64,000 bases of DNA. Origin: Sphaerolaimus hirsutus. Taxonomy: Eukaryota > Nematoda > Chromadorea > Monhysterida > Sphaerolaimidae. Location of the stretch: assembly GCA_964036195.1 (NCBI GenBank), contig OZ038451.1, forward strand, positions 25,995,927-26,059,926. Direction: 5' to 3'. The notes below the pieces were generated by a model. It had not been told where the DNA came from, did no database searches, and saw only the letters and a program-made list of their open reading frames with translations. Every line of letters starts with the position of its first letter. The first letter of the stretch is position 1. Both the position numbers and the translations under genes were made by a program. Shown here piece by piece: positions 55,605-64,000 of this stretch.

Positions 55605-56164
55605 TAGGGTGTCAAATTTCCGTTTTCCGCAGGCAAATTTTTTCCGTTTTCCGTTCCGTTTTCCGGCTGCTGAAATTTTTTTTCCGTTTTCCAGCCACTT
55701 TTTTTCTGTTTCCGTTTTTCCGGCTCATATTCCGTTTTCTGGCTCAATTTCCAGTTTTTCCGCTTTTTTTCCATTTTCCGCCTCAATTTTCTGTTTTTCC
55801 GCCTCATTTTTTTGGCTCAACTTTCTGTTTTTTGTTCCATCCAAACTGGGAAAAAAATCATGCAGATTGTCAATTATGTAAATTTTTTCTGTTCCCAGCA
55901 AATTTTTTCCACTTCCAGCAAAATTTCAGCAAATTTTATCCATTTTCTGGCAAAATTTCAGCAAATTTTTCCATTTCCATGCAAATTTCATTTTTCCGTT
56001 TCCGTTTTTCCAGCCCCTTTTTCCATTTTCCGGCCACTGAAATTTTTTTCCGTTTCCGTTTCCGTTTTCCGCCAAGTGCAAATTTTTTTCTATTTTCCGT
56101 TTTCCGGCCGCTAAAATTTTTTTTTCCGTTTCCGTTTTCCGTAAAAAAATTTTTTGACACCCTA
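55605..56164. mobile_element. hAT-like MITE with TTTTCCG arrays, perfect 8-bp TSD
   Basis: Ends are TAGGGTGTCAAATTTCCG and TTTTTGACACCCTA, with target duplication ATGCAGCG at 55597-55604 and 56165-56172. Almost the whole 560 bp is pyrimidine-rich TTTTCCGTTTTCCGGC repeats, direct and not strongly inverted. A shorter relative is at about 50427-50545 in MMP intron 4. Confidence 0.85.
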
Positions 56165-56287
56165 ATGCAGCGTGCGGATCTCATGCTCCGGGTCTACGCC
56201 ACTGGTGGAGTTCATTTCACTTCGCACGGGTAGACTGAAATATCACCTGCAGTTGGCTAGCCTCCATCGCCGGTTGGAGGTTGCATT

Positions 56288-56467
56288 CTGGTGCCAGTTC
56301 CGCAAAATGAGAAGTGAGAAGTGAAATGGCAAAGGCGAAGTAAAAGCGCAAAGGCCAAGTGAAACGGCAAGTGAATTGGCGAGTGAAATGGCAAAAGCGA
56401 GACGAAATTTCTTTTTTTTACTTCGCCTTTGCCATTTCACTTCTCATTTTGCGGAACTGGCCCGGGT
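56288..56467. mobile_element. Foldback with CCAGTTCCGC ends
   Basis: A hairpin from GGTGCCAGTTCCGCAAAATG to its complement ending TTTGCGGAACTGGCCC. Arms contain GAAGTGAAATGGCAAAGGCG. It is the same family as the element forming NAA25 intron 14. Confidence 0.75.
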
Positions 56468-56613
56468 CTGACGGCTTCATTTTGACAGTACGCCAGCGTT
56501 TTGGTGGGATGGTTCAGATTCAGCGCGATCGTCTTGTTTGCGTCACTTTTTTCTGAAATTTATTCGGATTCGTTTTCTCCAGACATGTAAGTTTTTGTTG
56601 AAGAAAACAAATA

Positions 56614-56705
56614 TACCGTATTACCTTGAAATACCCCCATGGGGTTTATCATTTCGCCAGCAACATTTGAGGGGTGAATTAGAGGGGGGTTAATATTTCG
56701 TCATA
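56614..56705. mobile_element. TACCGTATTA-subtype fragment
   Basis: ACCGTATTACCTTGAAATAC is followed by CCATGGGGTTTATCATTTCG and GGGGTTAATATTTCG. The right terminus is absent. Confidence 0.55.
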
Positions 56706-57030
56706 TATTTTCATAAGTATCGTAGTAAATAGTAGGCAACAGTTATCGTAGTAAAAAGTAGGCATGTACAGATGTGTAAAAAGTTTATGCGTTAAAAATA
56801 TCATGAAAAATATTAATCATCCAGTTAAAATAAAGTAAAATTTGACATTTTAAAGGGCACTAGCATTACTTCTGACACTTTGCATTACATTTCCCACTTT
56901 ACATGACATTTTACAGGGTCCGGTCTATAGCCGACCGCTGCGCTGACGCTTTTCGTGTGTGCTCTGCATGTGCACTGCGCCGCACCGCACGCACGCACGT
57001 GTGCAGCGGCATCGCCCTTGATGTCAGGGC

Positions 57031-57103
57031 GGCCCATTAGCTCAGGGGTTAGAGCGTTGGTCTTGTAAACCAAAGGTCGCTGGTTCGAATCCGGCATGGG
57101 CCT
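57031..57103 (+). tRNA. tRNA-Thr (anticodon TGT), copy 1
   Basis: A full cloverleaf: acceptor GGCCCAT/ATGGGCC, D-arm GCTC-GAGC, anticodon stem TTGGT/ACCAA with loop CTTGTAA, and T-arm GCTGG-TTCGAAT-CCGGC. All stems are paired. The internal promoter boxes TAGCTCAGGGGT and GGTTCGAATCC are intact. There is no intron. It reads ACA codons. A functional gene is likely. Confidence 0.95.
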
Positions 57104-57794
57104 GCATTTAAATTTTTGCAATTATTGGCACTTGCGGCATGACAAATTTCAAAGCCATCGTCCATTCTAATCTACCTAATCCATTTTATGTTGGAGTTAA
57201 ATTTTTCGCTTCAGCAAAAATTTTTGGTTGTGCTGTAAGTTGGGCTTTAGAAAGAATTAGAGAGAAATTTTTTTCACACAGTACAGATAAATTTCAAGAC
57301 ATTGAAAGACATTCGAGCATATCCACATAGTTGTTAAAACTTTAGTACTGAACTTTTTCAAAGTAAATGTAAACGTAAGGTTGTTCTTTACTCACGGTTG
57401 AGTACAAAAGTGAGTATTTCTTCACACAGAAAACGTAAAAGTGAGTATTTTGTAAATTTTTATGCTGGAATACATCAAATATGTGTTTTTCTCCTGGTAA
57501 GTATTTCATAGTGTAGTAGTTGATTGAACTTACTATTTATAAGTTCTTGTAGTATTTAAGTTCAATTGATGAAAAATAATTCCCCAGCTGCGTCATTTGC
57601 TATTTATCTATCGTCCCAGACCCTGGAAAATTTCAAATGTCAAGATGTGTTTCAAATGTCAAAATATGTAAAAAGTTTATGCGTTTAAAATATCATGAAA
57701 AATATTAATCATCCTCTTAAAATAAAATAAAATTTGACATTTTAAAGGGCACTAGCATGACTTCTGACACTTTGCATTACATTTCACACTTCAT

Positions 57795-58012
57795 ACTCGG
57801 CGGACATGATACTCTGCCCTCGCACTCATTTATGTCTCACGTTGGAAGCATGCCAATGATGATAAAGTATGCGATTTTTGTATATAAGATGATAAAATTT
57901 ATAGTTAACTTTTTATGAAAATTTCATGCGTAAATATAACAATCGTTGGCACGCTTCCAGCGGGAACCATGCGTGCAGGGTGTAAAGTAACTGGAGTATA
58001 CATGACTTTTTA
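57795..58012. mobile_element. TATACTCGG-type MITE inserted in duplication copy 2
   Basis: From TACTCGGCGGACATGATACTC to GTAACTGGAGTATA. It is closely similar to 6248-6497 and absent from the equivalent place in copy 1, so it inserted after the duplication. Confidence 0.75.
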
Positions 58013-58146
58013 TGGGTCCGGTCTAGTCTACAGCCGACCGCTGCGCTGACACTTTTCAAATTACGCTTTCGCGTGTGCTCTGCATGTGCACTGCGCCGCA
58101 CCGCACGCTTGCAGGTGTGCAGCGGCATCGCTGCTGATGCCAGAGC

Positions 58147-58219
58147 GGCCCATTAGCTCAGGGGTTAGAGCGTTGGTCTTGTAAACCAAAGGTCGCTGGT
58201 TCGAATCCGGTATGGGCCT
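58147..58219 (+). tRNA. tRNA-Thr (anticodon TGT), copy 2
   Basis: Identical to copy 1 except one base in the T-stem (CCGGT for CCGGC), which makes a G-U pair. The cloverleaf and A/B boxes are intact, so it is probably functional too. Confidence 0.93.
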
Positions 58220-58410
58220 GCATTTAAATTTTTGCAATTATTGGCACTTGCGGCATGACAAATTTCAAAGCCATCGTCCATTCAAATCTACCTAATCCAT
58301 ATTATGTTGGAGTTAAATTTTTCGCTTCAGCAAAATTTTTGGTTGGGCTGTAAGTTGGGTTTTAGAAAGAATTAGAGGGGTAATAAATCAATTTTCACAC
58401 AGTACAGATA

Positions 58411-58631
58411 GGCACTGCGCACACTAGTTTACTAACACCAGTAAACTCAACTTTAAGTACTCATAAATCTGCTTTAAATGAATTTGAGTTTAATTTTGAG
58501 TTTACCTCGTAATCTCTGTCAACTGGAGATTATGAGGTAAACTCAAAATTTAACTCGAATACGTTCAAAGCTGATTTATGAGTAATCAAAGTTGAGTTTA
58601 CTGGTGTAAGTAAACTAGCGTGTGCAGTGGC
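58411..58631. mobile_element. GGCAC-type MITE with visible empty site
   Basis: Ends are GGCACTGCGCACACTAG and CTAGCGTGTGCAGTGGC. ATA is duplicated on both sides (58408-58410, 58632-58634). Duplication copy 1 keeps the unoccupied site CAGTACAGATAAATTTCAAG at about 57280-57299. Confidence 0.8.
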
Positions 58632-59449
58632 ATAAAATTCAAGACATTTCCGTCCCAGCATATAAACAGAGTTGTGAAAACTTTAGTACTGAACTTTTTC
58701 AAAGTAGGTGTAAACGTAAGGTTGTTCTTTACTCACGGCTGAGTACAAAAGTGAGTATTTCTTCCCACAGAAAACGTAAAAGTGAGTATTTTGTAAATTT
58801 TTATGCTTGAATACATCAAATATGTGTTTTTTCTCCTGGTAAGTATTTCATAGTGTAGTAGTTGATTGAACTGGCTATAAGTTCTTGTAGTAGGTTCAAT
58901 CAACTACTACAATAAGAAAATAATCCCATGTTTGCCACTTTCTATCTGTTAAAATGCCACTTTCTGTGTATTTCGCTGTCTAGTTTCTACGTTTTCTTCA
59001 CTCAAGGTACACGTAAAGGTGAGTACGGGCACTTTTCCGAGAGAAACTTACAACGTATTTACTCAGTACTCGAGTATACGTATTTTTCTCGAGCAAACGT
59101 AAATACGTGATAACAACGATGCATATAAGACCAAAATAAATAGTACCAGTTGTCTAGCGGTCTCTGTGGTCCACCTGTTAGAATGCTGTTGTATTTAATA
59201 GAGACACGGGGTCCAGTATGTGGCAGTGCAAATTTCGCATTCTTTCTAAAAATAGGGTGTGGAAACAGTTTCTGTAAATATTTTACCAATGATGCATCAC
59301 AGTGTACGCGCAGCTGCCAAGGTTGTTCGTCCGTCCGTTTTCATGAACATTTATATGTGTTTGTCCCGGGCAGACCACCCTAGTTGCTCGGCGGAACGCA
59401 TATTTATGCGAGCCCAGTTTTATGCGAGCCCATCACATAAAATACGATA

Positions 59450-59779
59450 TACCGTATTTGCTTGAATAATTCTCCGCCTCGGATAATTACCCCCTGAAAG
59501 AAGAGTGGGGTAAAAATAATTCTCCCTTGAACCCCCCCCCCATTCAGGCATTTGATCAATTTGTTATGTCTAATTTGAACAAAAATAGCATGTTATTGTG
59601 TTAATAAAGCATTTATGGTTGAATGACTTTATAAAAACATGCTAAAAATTTTTTTGCCAAAATAATAATTTCTCCCCTTGAATTATTCCCCCATTAAATA
59701 ATTCCCCCTTGAATAACGCCCCTAAAAAAGTCTAACGAAATAATAATTCCCCAGGGGGATTATTCAAGCAAATACGGTA
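59450..59779. mobile_element. TACCGTATTTGCTTGAATAA-subtype foldback
   Basis: Ends are TACCGTATTTGCTTGAATAA and TTCAAGCAAATACGGTA, a clean inverted pair. Arms carry CCCCTTGAATTATTCCCCC motifs. Confidence 0.8.
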
Positions 59780-60127
59780 TTTTTAAAAACTAGGCAGTTT
59801 TTTAGAAATCGTAGATCGTTTTTTCAACCGATTTTGAACACCGTTTCGCTAACGATTTTGCAACTTTTCACCGAATCCTAGATGTGCTGTGTGCGATTTC
59901 TTATTCTTTTTCTAATCCTGCTCCAATGCGAGACTCTTCACATTTCGATTCACTTCATTCATTCACAATCATCCATTTCGTTCTCATCACCAGTATCATA
60001 ATACATATTACACTCATAGATACTTTGAGTTGTTATTCACGTGATCTACCCATTGTAAATACTCATCTAAATCAAAACCGCCAGATTTATTCATCAATGA
60101 TCGCATCAGTTGAGCACAGGTGGCACA

Positions 60128-60308
60128 CTCGGACCCTGTAAAATGCCCTGTAAAATGTCAAATGTCATGCAAAGTGTCAAAAGTCATGTAAAATGCCTTA
60201 TATTTCCAATGGCAAACATTTTCCAGGGCATTTTCCATGCCTTTTAACACTTCGCATAAGATTCCACATTTCACATTGCACTTTACAGGGTCCGCGAATG
60301 GCACCGGG
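60128..60308. mobile_element. Foldback, GTAAAGTGTC family, just past the kinase stop codon
   Basis: Inverted ends are CACTCGGACCCTGTAAAATG and TTTACAGGGTCCGCGAATG. It ends about a dozen bases beyond the kinase stop codon (on the kinase strand), so it would lie in the 3' UTR. Confidence 0.6.
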
Positions 60309-60320
60309 GTGCGTCGACAC

Positions 60321-62564
60321 TCAGCGGCCGCCGGCTGCGGCGTGGTCGTCCTGCGGCGCGTCGGTGAGCACGGTCGTGTCGCCGCTGGTCGACGGCTCGC
60401 GGCTGTGGCGCTCGTCCTCGCTCCGCTCTGAACCGCCGTCCTCTTTGCTCTTCCTGTGAAGTTGGGGGTTGGAATTCTACCGTAACCCCGAGAATTAACC
60501 CCCTTCGATTCACTCTCCTCGGGATAAGCCCAGGTCTGTGTGAGCGGGTGCAAAAATACCCACCCCCCATTAGCCCCTAGAAATACTCCTTCAGAAATGA
60601 TTTACATTGTGTACATTTTGATGGTGAAATAGTAAACCTCTTTTGAAGAAGTTCGGCAAAAAAAAACACCCAAAGTTGGGTCGGGCCCATTTTTGAAATT
60701 AATGATTAAAGGTCCATCCATTATTAAATTTTTGTTCGTCCCAATCTGGAACTAAATAGGGTGATGACCACTGATTCGGGCGTCCGACCAACTTGTAGAT
60801 GTCATGGAACCGGCCGCCGGGTTCCCAATCATACGGTTCGGCCGCGTCGGCGCCATTCTCGGTGAGCACGCGCTGCAGCGACGCTTCCATGTCCTCGTAC
60901 TTGGGCCAGTCGCCGTACTTGGCTGCGAGCAGCTTGGGCCAGTGCGCCTGGAGGGCGCCGCCGCCCGCGCCGCACTCGGCGAACAGCTTGCCCGCGTCGT
61001 TGTCTGCGATTTGGATTCTCGATTTGGAAATGCGAAATTGTGCAAAGTTAAAAACAGCGGTGCACAGAGAACGTTTTCACGCTGGATAGTTCTCTCAGAA
61101 TAATTACCATAAAATAGTGCCAAGCCCTGTAAAGTGTAAAGTAAAGTGTCAAATGTAAAGTCAAATAATGCAAAGTCAATTGTCATGCAAAGTGTCGAAT
61201 GTAAAGTCCAATGTAAATTCAATTCAATTCAATTGTCATGCAGTGTCAAATGTAAAATAAAGTGCCAATTGTATCCAAATTTTACTTTTCCACGCAAGAT
61301 GTAGATACAAAAAAGATAAGATTCGGATACAAAAAGCATGATTTGGATACACAATCGCTACTTTACTCTACATTTTCCACTTTGCATGACACTTTACTTT
61401 ACATTTGACACTTAACTTTACACTTTACAGAGCTTGGTACTGCCACCTGACAGACCATACTCTGCTTTGGCGCGCGCCACAACGTCCCTAGACCCGTGCG
61501 TCCAGGGCAGGCGGCCGGTGAGCATCTCGATGATCATGTACACCCAGGAGACGAGGTCGTCGTGCTGGCCCTGCTCGCGGCGCTTGTGCACGTTCGACGA
61601 GCAGTAGCGCAGCGTGCCGCGGAAGGGCACGTCGGTGCGCGGCGGCCGCATCTCCCACTTGCCAGACTTGCGCACGGCGAAGCACCGCGCCAGCCCGAAG
61701 TCCAGCAGCACCACGTTGCGCTGAGAGTAAGAGTAGGTGTGAAAATGGACCGTTTGCGTTGTATTAACCGCGTTATTTCACGTGGTGCGGAGCTAGGCCG
61801 ACTGCAAAGTTGCTCGGCTTGATGTCGCGGTGCACGAAGCCGATGCCGTGCATTTCCTTGAGGGCTGATAGCGTGTGCTTGCCCAGACGCAGCGTGGTCG
61901 ACAGCGAGAACCGGCCGCTGGGCATGGCCCGTCGCAGGTCACCCAAGTTGTCGCCGAGCAACGTCATGATTACGAAGTTGTAGCTGCGTTAGTTAACGTA
62001 TTACCTCGAAATACCCCCAGGGGGTTTATTATTTCGCCAGCAAAATTTCAGGGGGATAGTTCGAGGGGGGGGGGGTATTCGAGGGGGGGTCTATTATTTC
62101 GCCTGAAATTGTTGGAAATTCCCCATACTCAGACGTAGAAAGGTTATTATTTCCTCAGCCAAATTTTAGGGTGGTATTTCGGGGGGGGGGGGTTTATTCG
62201 AGGTAATACGGTACCTATTAAGTTTAACAAAATGTTGGCGTTCGCAACTCGTGTCCCACTTTTCCTACCCAGGCGTGCTGCCGCACAAGATCAGCTTGCA
62301 GCAGTGCTTCGCCTTGGCCGCATTGAGCTGCTTCAATATGTGCACCTCGATCTTGAGAATCTCGTCGCTTTTATTCTTCTGCTTCGGTTCAACCTTTAGC
62401 GCGGCCGTGGGCCACGTGTGCCGCTCGGCGTTCTTCACCTCGTAGACGACGCCGCAGCCGCCCTCGCCCAAGCGGCGCAGCACCCGCCACGAGCTGTTGC
62501 CCACCGCCGCGCCCACCGACAAGCGCACGGGGCCCGCCGGCGCACCGGGGGGTCGCGTGATGGA
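60321..62564 (-). CDS. Tau-tubulin kinase-like (CK1 group) Ser/Thr kinase, 5 exons, 5' end missing
   Basis: Minus-strand exons in order: 62269-62564, 61782-61983, 61447-61720, 60793-61003, 60321-60453 (1116 nt, frame kept). From the first visible residue: Gly-loop [12 protein letters not shown], lysine in AALKVEP (57), Glu in LKIEVHIL (73), catalytic [14 protein letters not shown] (Asp 152), DFG in [11 protein letters not shown] (173), then [20 protein letters not shown] and [16 protein letters not shown] near the domain end matches the TTBK ending. The kinase phosphorylates Ser/Thr on proteins, tubulin-associated ones in relatives. The RYCSxNVHxRxEQG pattern is typical of the large nematode TTBK-like family. 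The first exon opens at a TAG acceptor with no ATG, so a start exon lies upstream, perhaps beyond 62700. The last exon (Ser/Glu/Asp-rich tail) is less certain; an alternative end is the stop at 60699. Confidence 0.82.
61120..61447. mobile_element. Foldback, GTAAAGTGTC family, abutting a kinase exon
   Basis: Inverted ends are TGCCAAGCCCTGTAAAGTG and CACTTTACAGAGCTTGGTAC. On the kinase strand its first bases (GTGGCAG) directly follow the exon ending TATGGTCTGTCAG, so the element terminus would serve as 5' splice site. Confidence 0.65.
61994..62213. mobile_element. TACCGTATTA-subtype foldback in kinase intron
   Basis: It starts TAACGTATTACCTCGAAATA and ends GAGGTAATACGGTA, with G-rich right arm. 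It fills most of the 285-bp intron between the first two visible kinase exons. Confidence 0.75.
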
Positions 62565-64000
62565 CTAGTGGCGTTTTTACGCGTTTGGCTCACTGATTTT
62601 GGATTGAGTTTTGAAGACGTTTGAAACGGCTTGTGTTGAGTGATTCGTGATTGAAACTGCGATTGTTCTCGATTGCGGAAATAGGCCCACACACACTAGT
62701 TGACATCAAAATTAGTATCGACTAAATTTTGGTTAATCAGGTACGTTGCTTCAAAAAATTTTTTGTTTTGTTTAGTTGACACGAATTTGTAATGTCAACT
62801 AGTGTGTAGGCCCAATGGACCTAACTTCGCCATGTCAAACATGACAACGAAATCTCGATACTCATGAGTATCGTCTACAAGCAGCCTAAGCTGTCTTTGC
62901 ACAGTGACTGCGAGCCCTGGCAGCGTCCATCACGCGGCCTGCATAGTCGGCGTTACCTCCAGACACAGCTACCATGATCCGTGTCCGAGCTCAGCTAGTG
63001 ATTTGAGAAAGTTTGATCTGATAATGTTGACGCCCTGCTCCACCGTTGGGCTGATTTGTAGCATTTTTTTGGAAATATTTTAATGTGAGATAGTATCCCA
63101 CTTTTGGGAAACTGTTGTGAAAATGTAAAATCGTATGAATGTAAAATATAAAAAATCGCATGTAGCTGTGTATTTATTGTTGTATTCACCTCTACGTTCA
63201 AAATTTTATCAATTTATTCCTTTTTCAACAAATTCTTTTTTATTTGAAAAGGCCGATCAATCAATCAACCAATTGGTAGGTAATAAATTTGTTTGAAAAC
63301 GGGCGCTTTTTACTGCCCGTGAGTTCACAGCGTGTGTTTCGTTAATATTTTAGAGTGGCAGATTTAATTAGCTGGAAATGCAAAAAATGTTCTTTTCATC
63401 TAAAAAGCGAAAATGCATTTTAAAATGCATTTGATTTCTCTGTATTTTCTTGAAGTACACAAATTCCTCAATCATTCTTGCTTTCCGGGGTAAAAAAGAG
63501 CCTTCAATTTTCCACATAGCACCGCATCTAACGATCCCCGGACTTCAAGTATATCTACATACCCTTCTACTTTGGCAGTTTTGCAATCAGCTTCTACTCG
63601 GCGTTATCTTTGCGCGCCGCAGCGCGTTGCCATGCGTCGCCGGCATCAATGACTATAAAAAATGTTGGACTGATGGACGGGAAGCGGGCGGGTACCCGTG
63701 ACACTACCGGAGCACGGATGCTGTCGCAGGCAGCCGCGGCGCCGTGATAAGACCACTTGTGCATCGATCCCCCCCCCTGCCGCCCCCCCCTGCCGCCGCC
63801 GCGGCGACTGCATGTGACGCGGTGCACTGCATGTGACGCGCGGCGTGCACCGCTCTGCGTGCATGTGCCCACCGCTGCGGTGGATGTTTTTTTATAGGTA
63901 CATGTTGTGGTTCATCGCCCGTTTGATTTGATCTGTTGATTATGTTGCTCTATCGCCGTGTGTACATATTTAGTGTGCGATTTTCTTCTTTCTGGGAAAC
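62565..64000. other. Region upstream of the kinase, no supported exon
   Basis: It includes a GGGCCCCACAC-type MITE (62684-62814), AT-rich sequence to about 63590 and a GC-rich patch (63590-63870) with C runs. A start exon for the kinase should lie here or beyond the window. I could not identify one. Confidence 0.4.
62684..62814. mobile_element. GGGCCCCACAC-type MITE
   Basis: It starts GGCCCACACACACTAGTTGAC-like and ends GTCAACTAGTGTGTAGGCCC, with a short 131-bp body. Confidence 0.65.

Larger units (their letters stand above)
56774..58880. repeat. Tandem duplication carrying two tRNA-Thr genes
   Basis: Copy 1 is about 56774-57560 and copy 2 about 57667-58880, in direct orientation. Copy 2 is longer because of two later insertions, a TATACTCGG-type MITE (about 57795-58012) and a GGCAC-type MITE (58411-58631). 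Duplicated parts include the AT-rich left flank, a GC-rich stretch (GCCGACCGCTGCGCTGAC), the tRNA and about 400 bases downstream. Confidence 0.85.

Noticed and set aside
59145..59240. tRNA-like motif near GTCTCTGTGGTCCACCTG
   Set aside because: Only a loose resemblance to a D-arm and B-box; no acceptor or anticodon stem can be drawn.
60699..60793. Alternative kinase C-terminus running to the stop at 60699
   Set aside because: The frame after residue DIYK becomes less conserved in composition. The splice to 60453 keeps frame and yields an acidic Ser-rich tail. I kept the spliced version but note the alternative.

Overview
This is a repeat-rich animal nuclear genome fragment. Genes are split into many GC-rich exons (donors GTGAGT/GTGGGT-like, acceptors CAG/TAG) separated by AT-rich introns full of short foldback transposons. 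There is one 200-base assembly gap. Four conserved protein genes are legible from translated motifs and consistent exon phases. A small antisense gene nested in an intron, two tRNA-Thr genes and one decayed tRNA-like sequence were also found. The kinase is of the tau-tubulin-kinase-like type that nematodes carry in many copies, several introns are only 47-72 bases, and the metalloproteinase lacks a hemopexin domain. My best guess is a nematode (or another ecdysozoan) with a large, transposon-inflated genome. That placement is inference.

Layout. 642-8044 (+): ANKRD10-like ankyrin-repeat gene in five exons, whose 5.6 kb third intron is a stack of nested transposons. 8045-14220: intergenic repeats and the assembly gap. 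14221-25000 (+): NAA25, auxiliary subunit of the NatB N-terminal acetyltransferase, in 19 exons that stay in frame from ATG to stop (1281 residues). Intron 11 holds a two-exon antisense gene for a small secreted protein (20193-20482). 25001-44256: about 19 kb of repeats, with a 42-bp minisatellite, a Mutator-like element carrying a FLYWCH-like fragment, and a near-perfect 369-bp palindrome. 44257-51864 (+): matrix metalloproteinase in seven exons (599 residues). 56774-58880: tandem duplication carrying two tRNA-Thr(TGT) genes. 60321-62564 (-): tau-tubulin-kinase-like protein kinase in five exons, with its 5' end not found.

The protein genes look like unrelated neighbours and do not form an operon or pathway: a nuclear-type ankyrin protein, co-translational N-acetylation, extracellular proteolysis and a CK1-group kinase. 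What links the window is transposon activity. One hAT-like group of MITEs (ends TAGGG..., 8-bp target duplications visible at several copies) comes in versions whose subterminal regions are arrays of quite different short motifs. A second family, starting TACCGTATTT, occurs about 19 times. Some elements sit exactly at exon edges and appear to supply splice sites, and one intron of NAA25 is almost entirely a foldback element.
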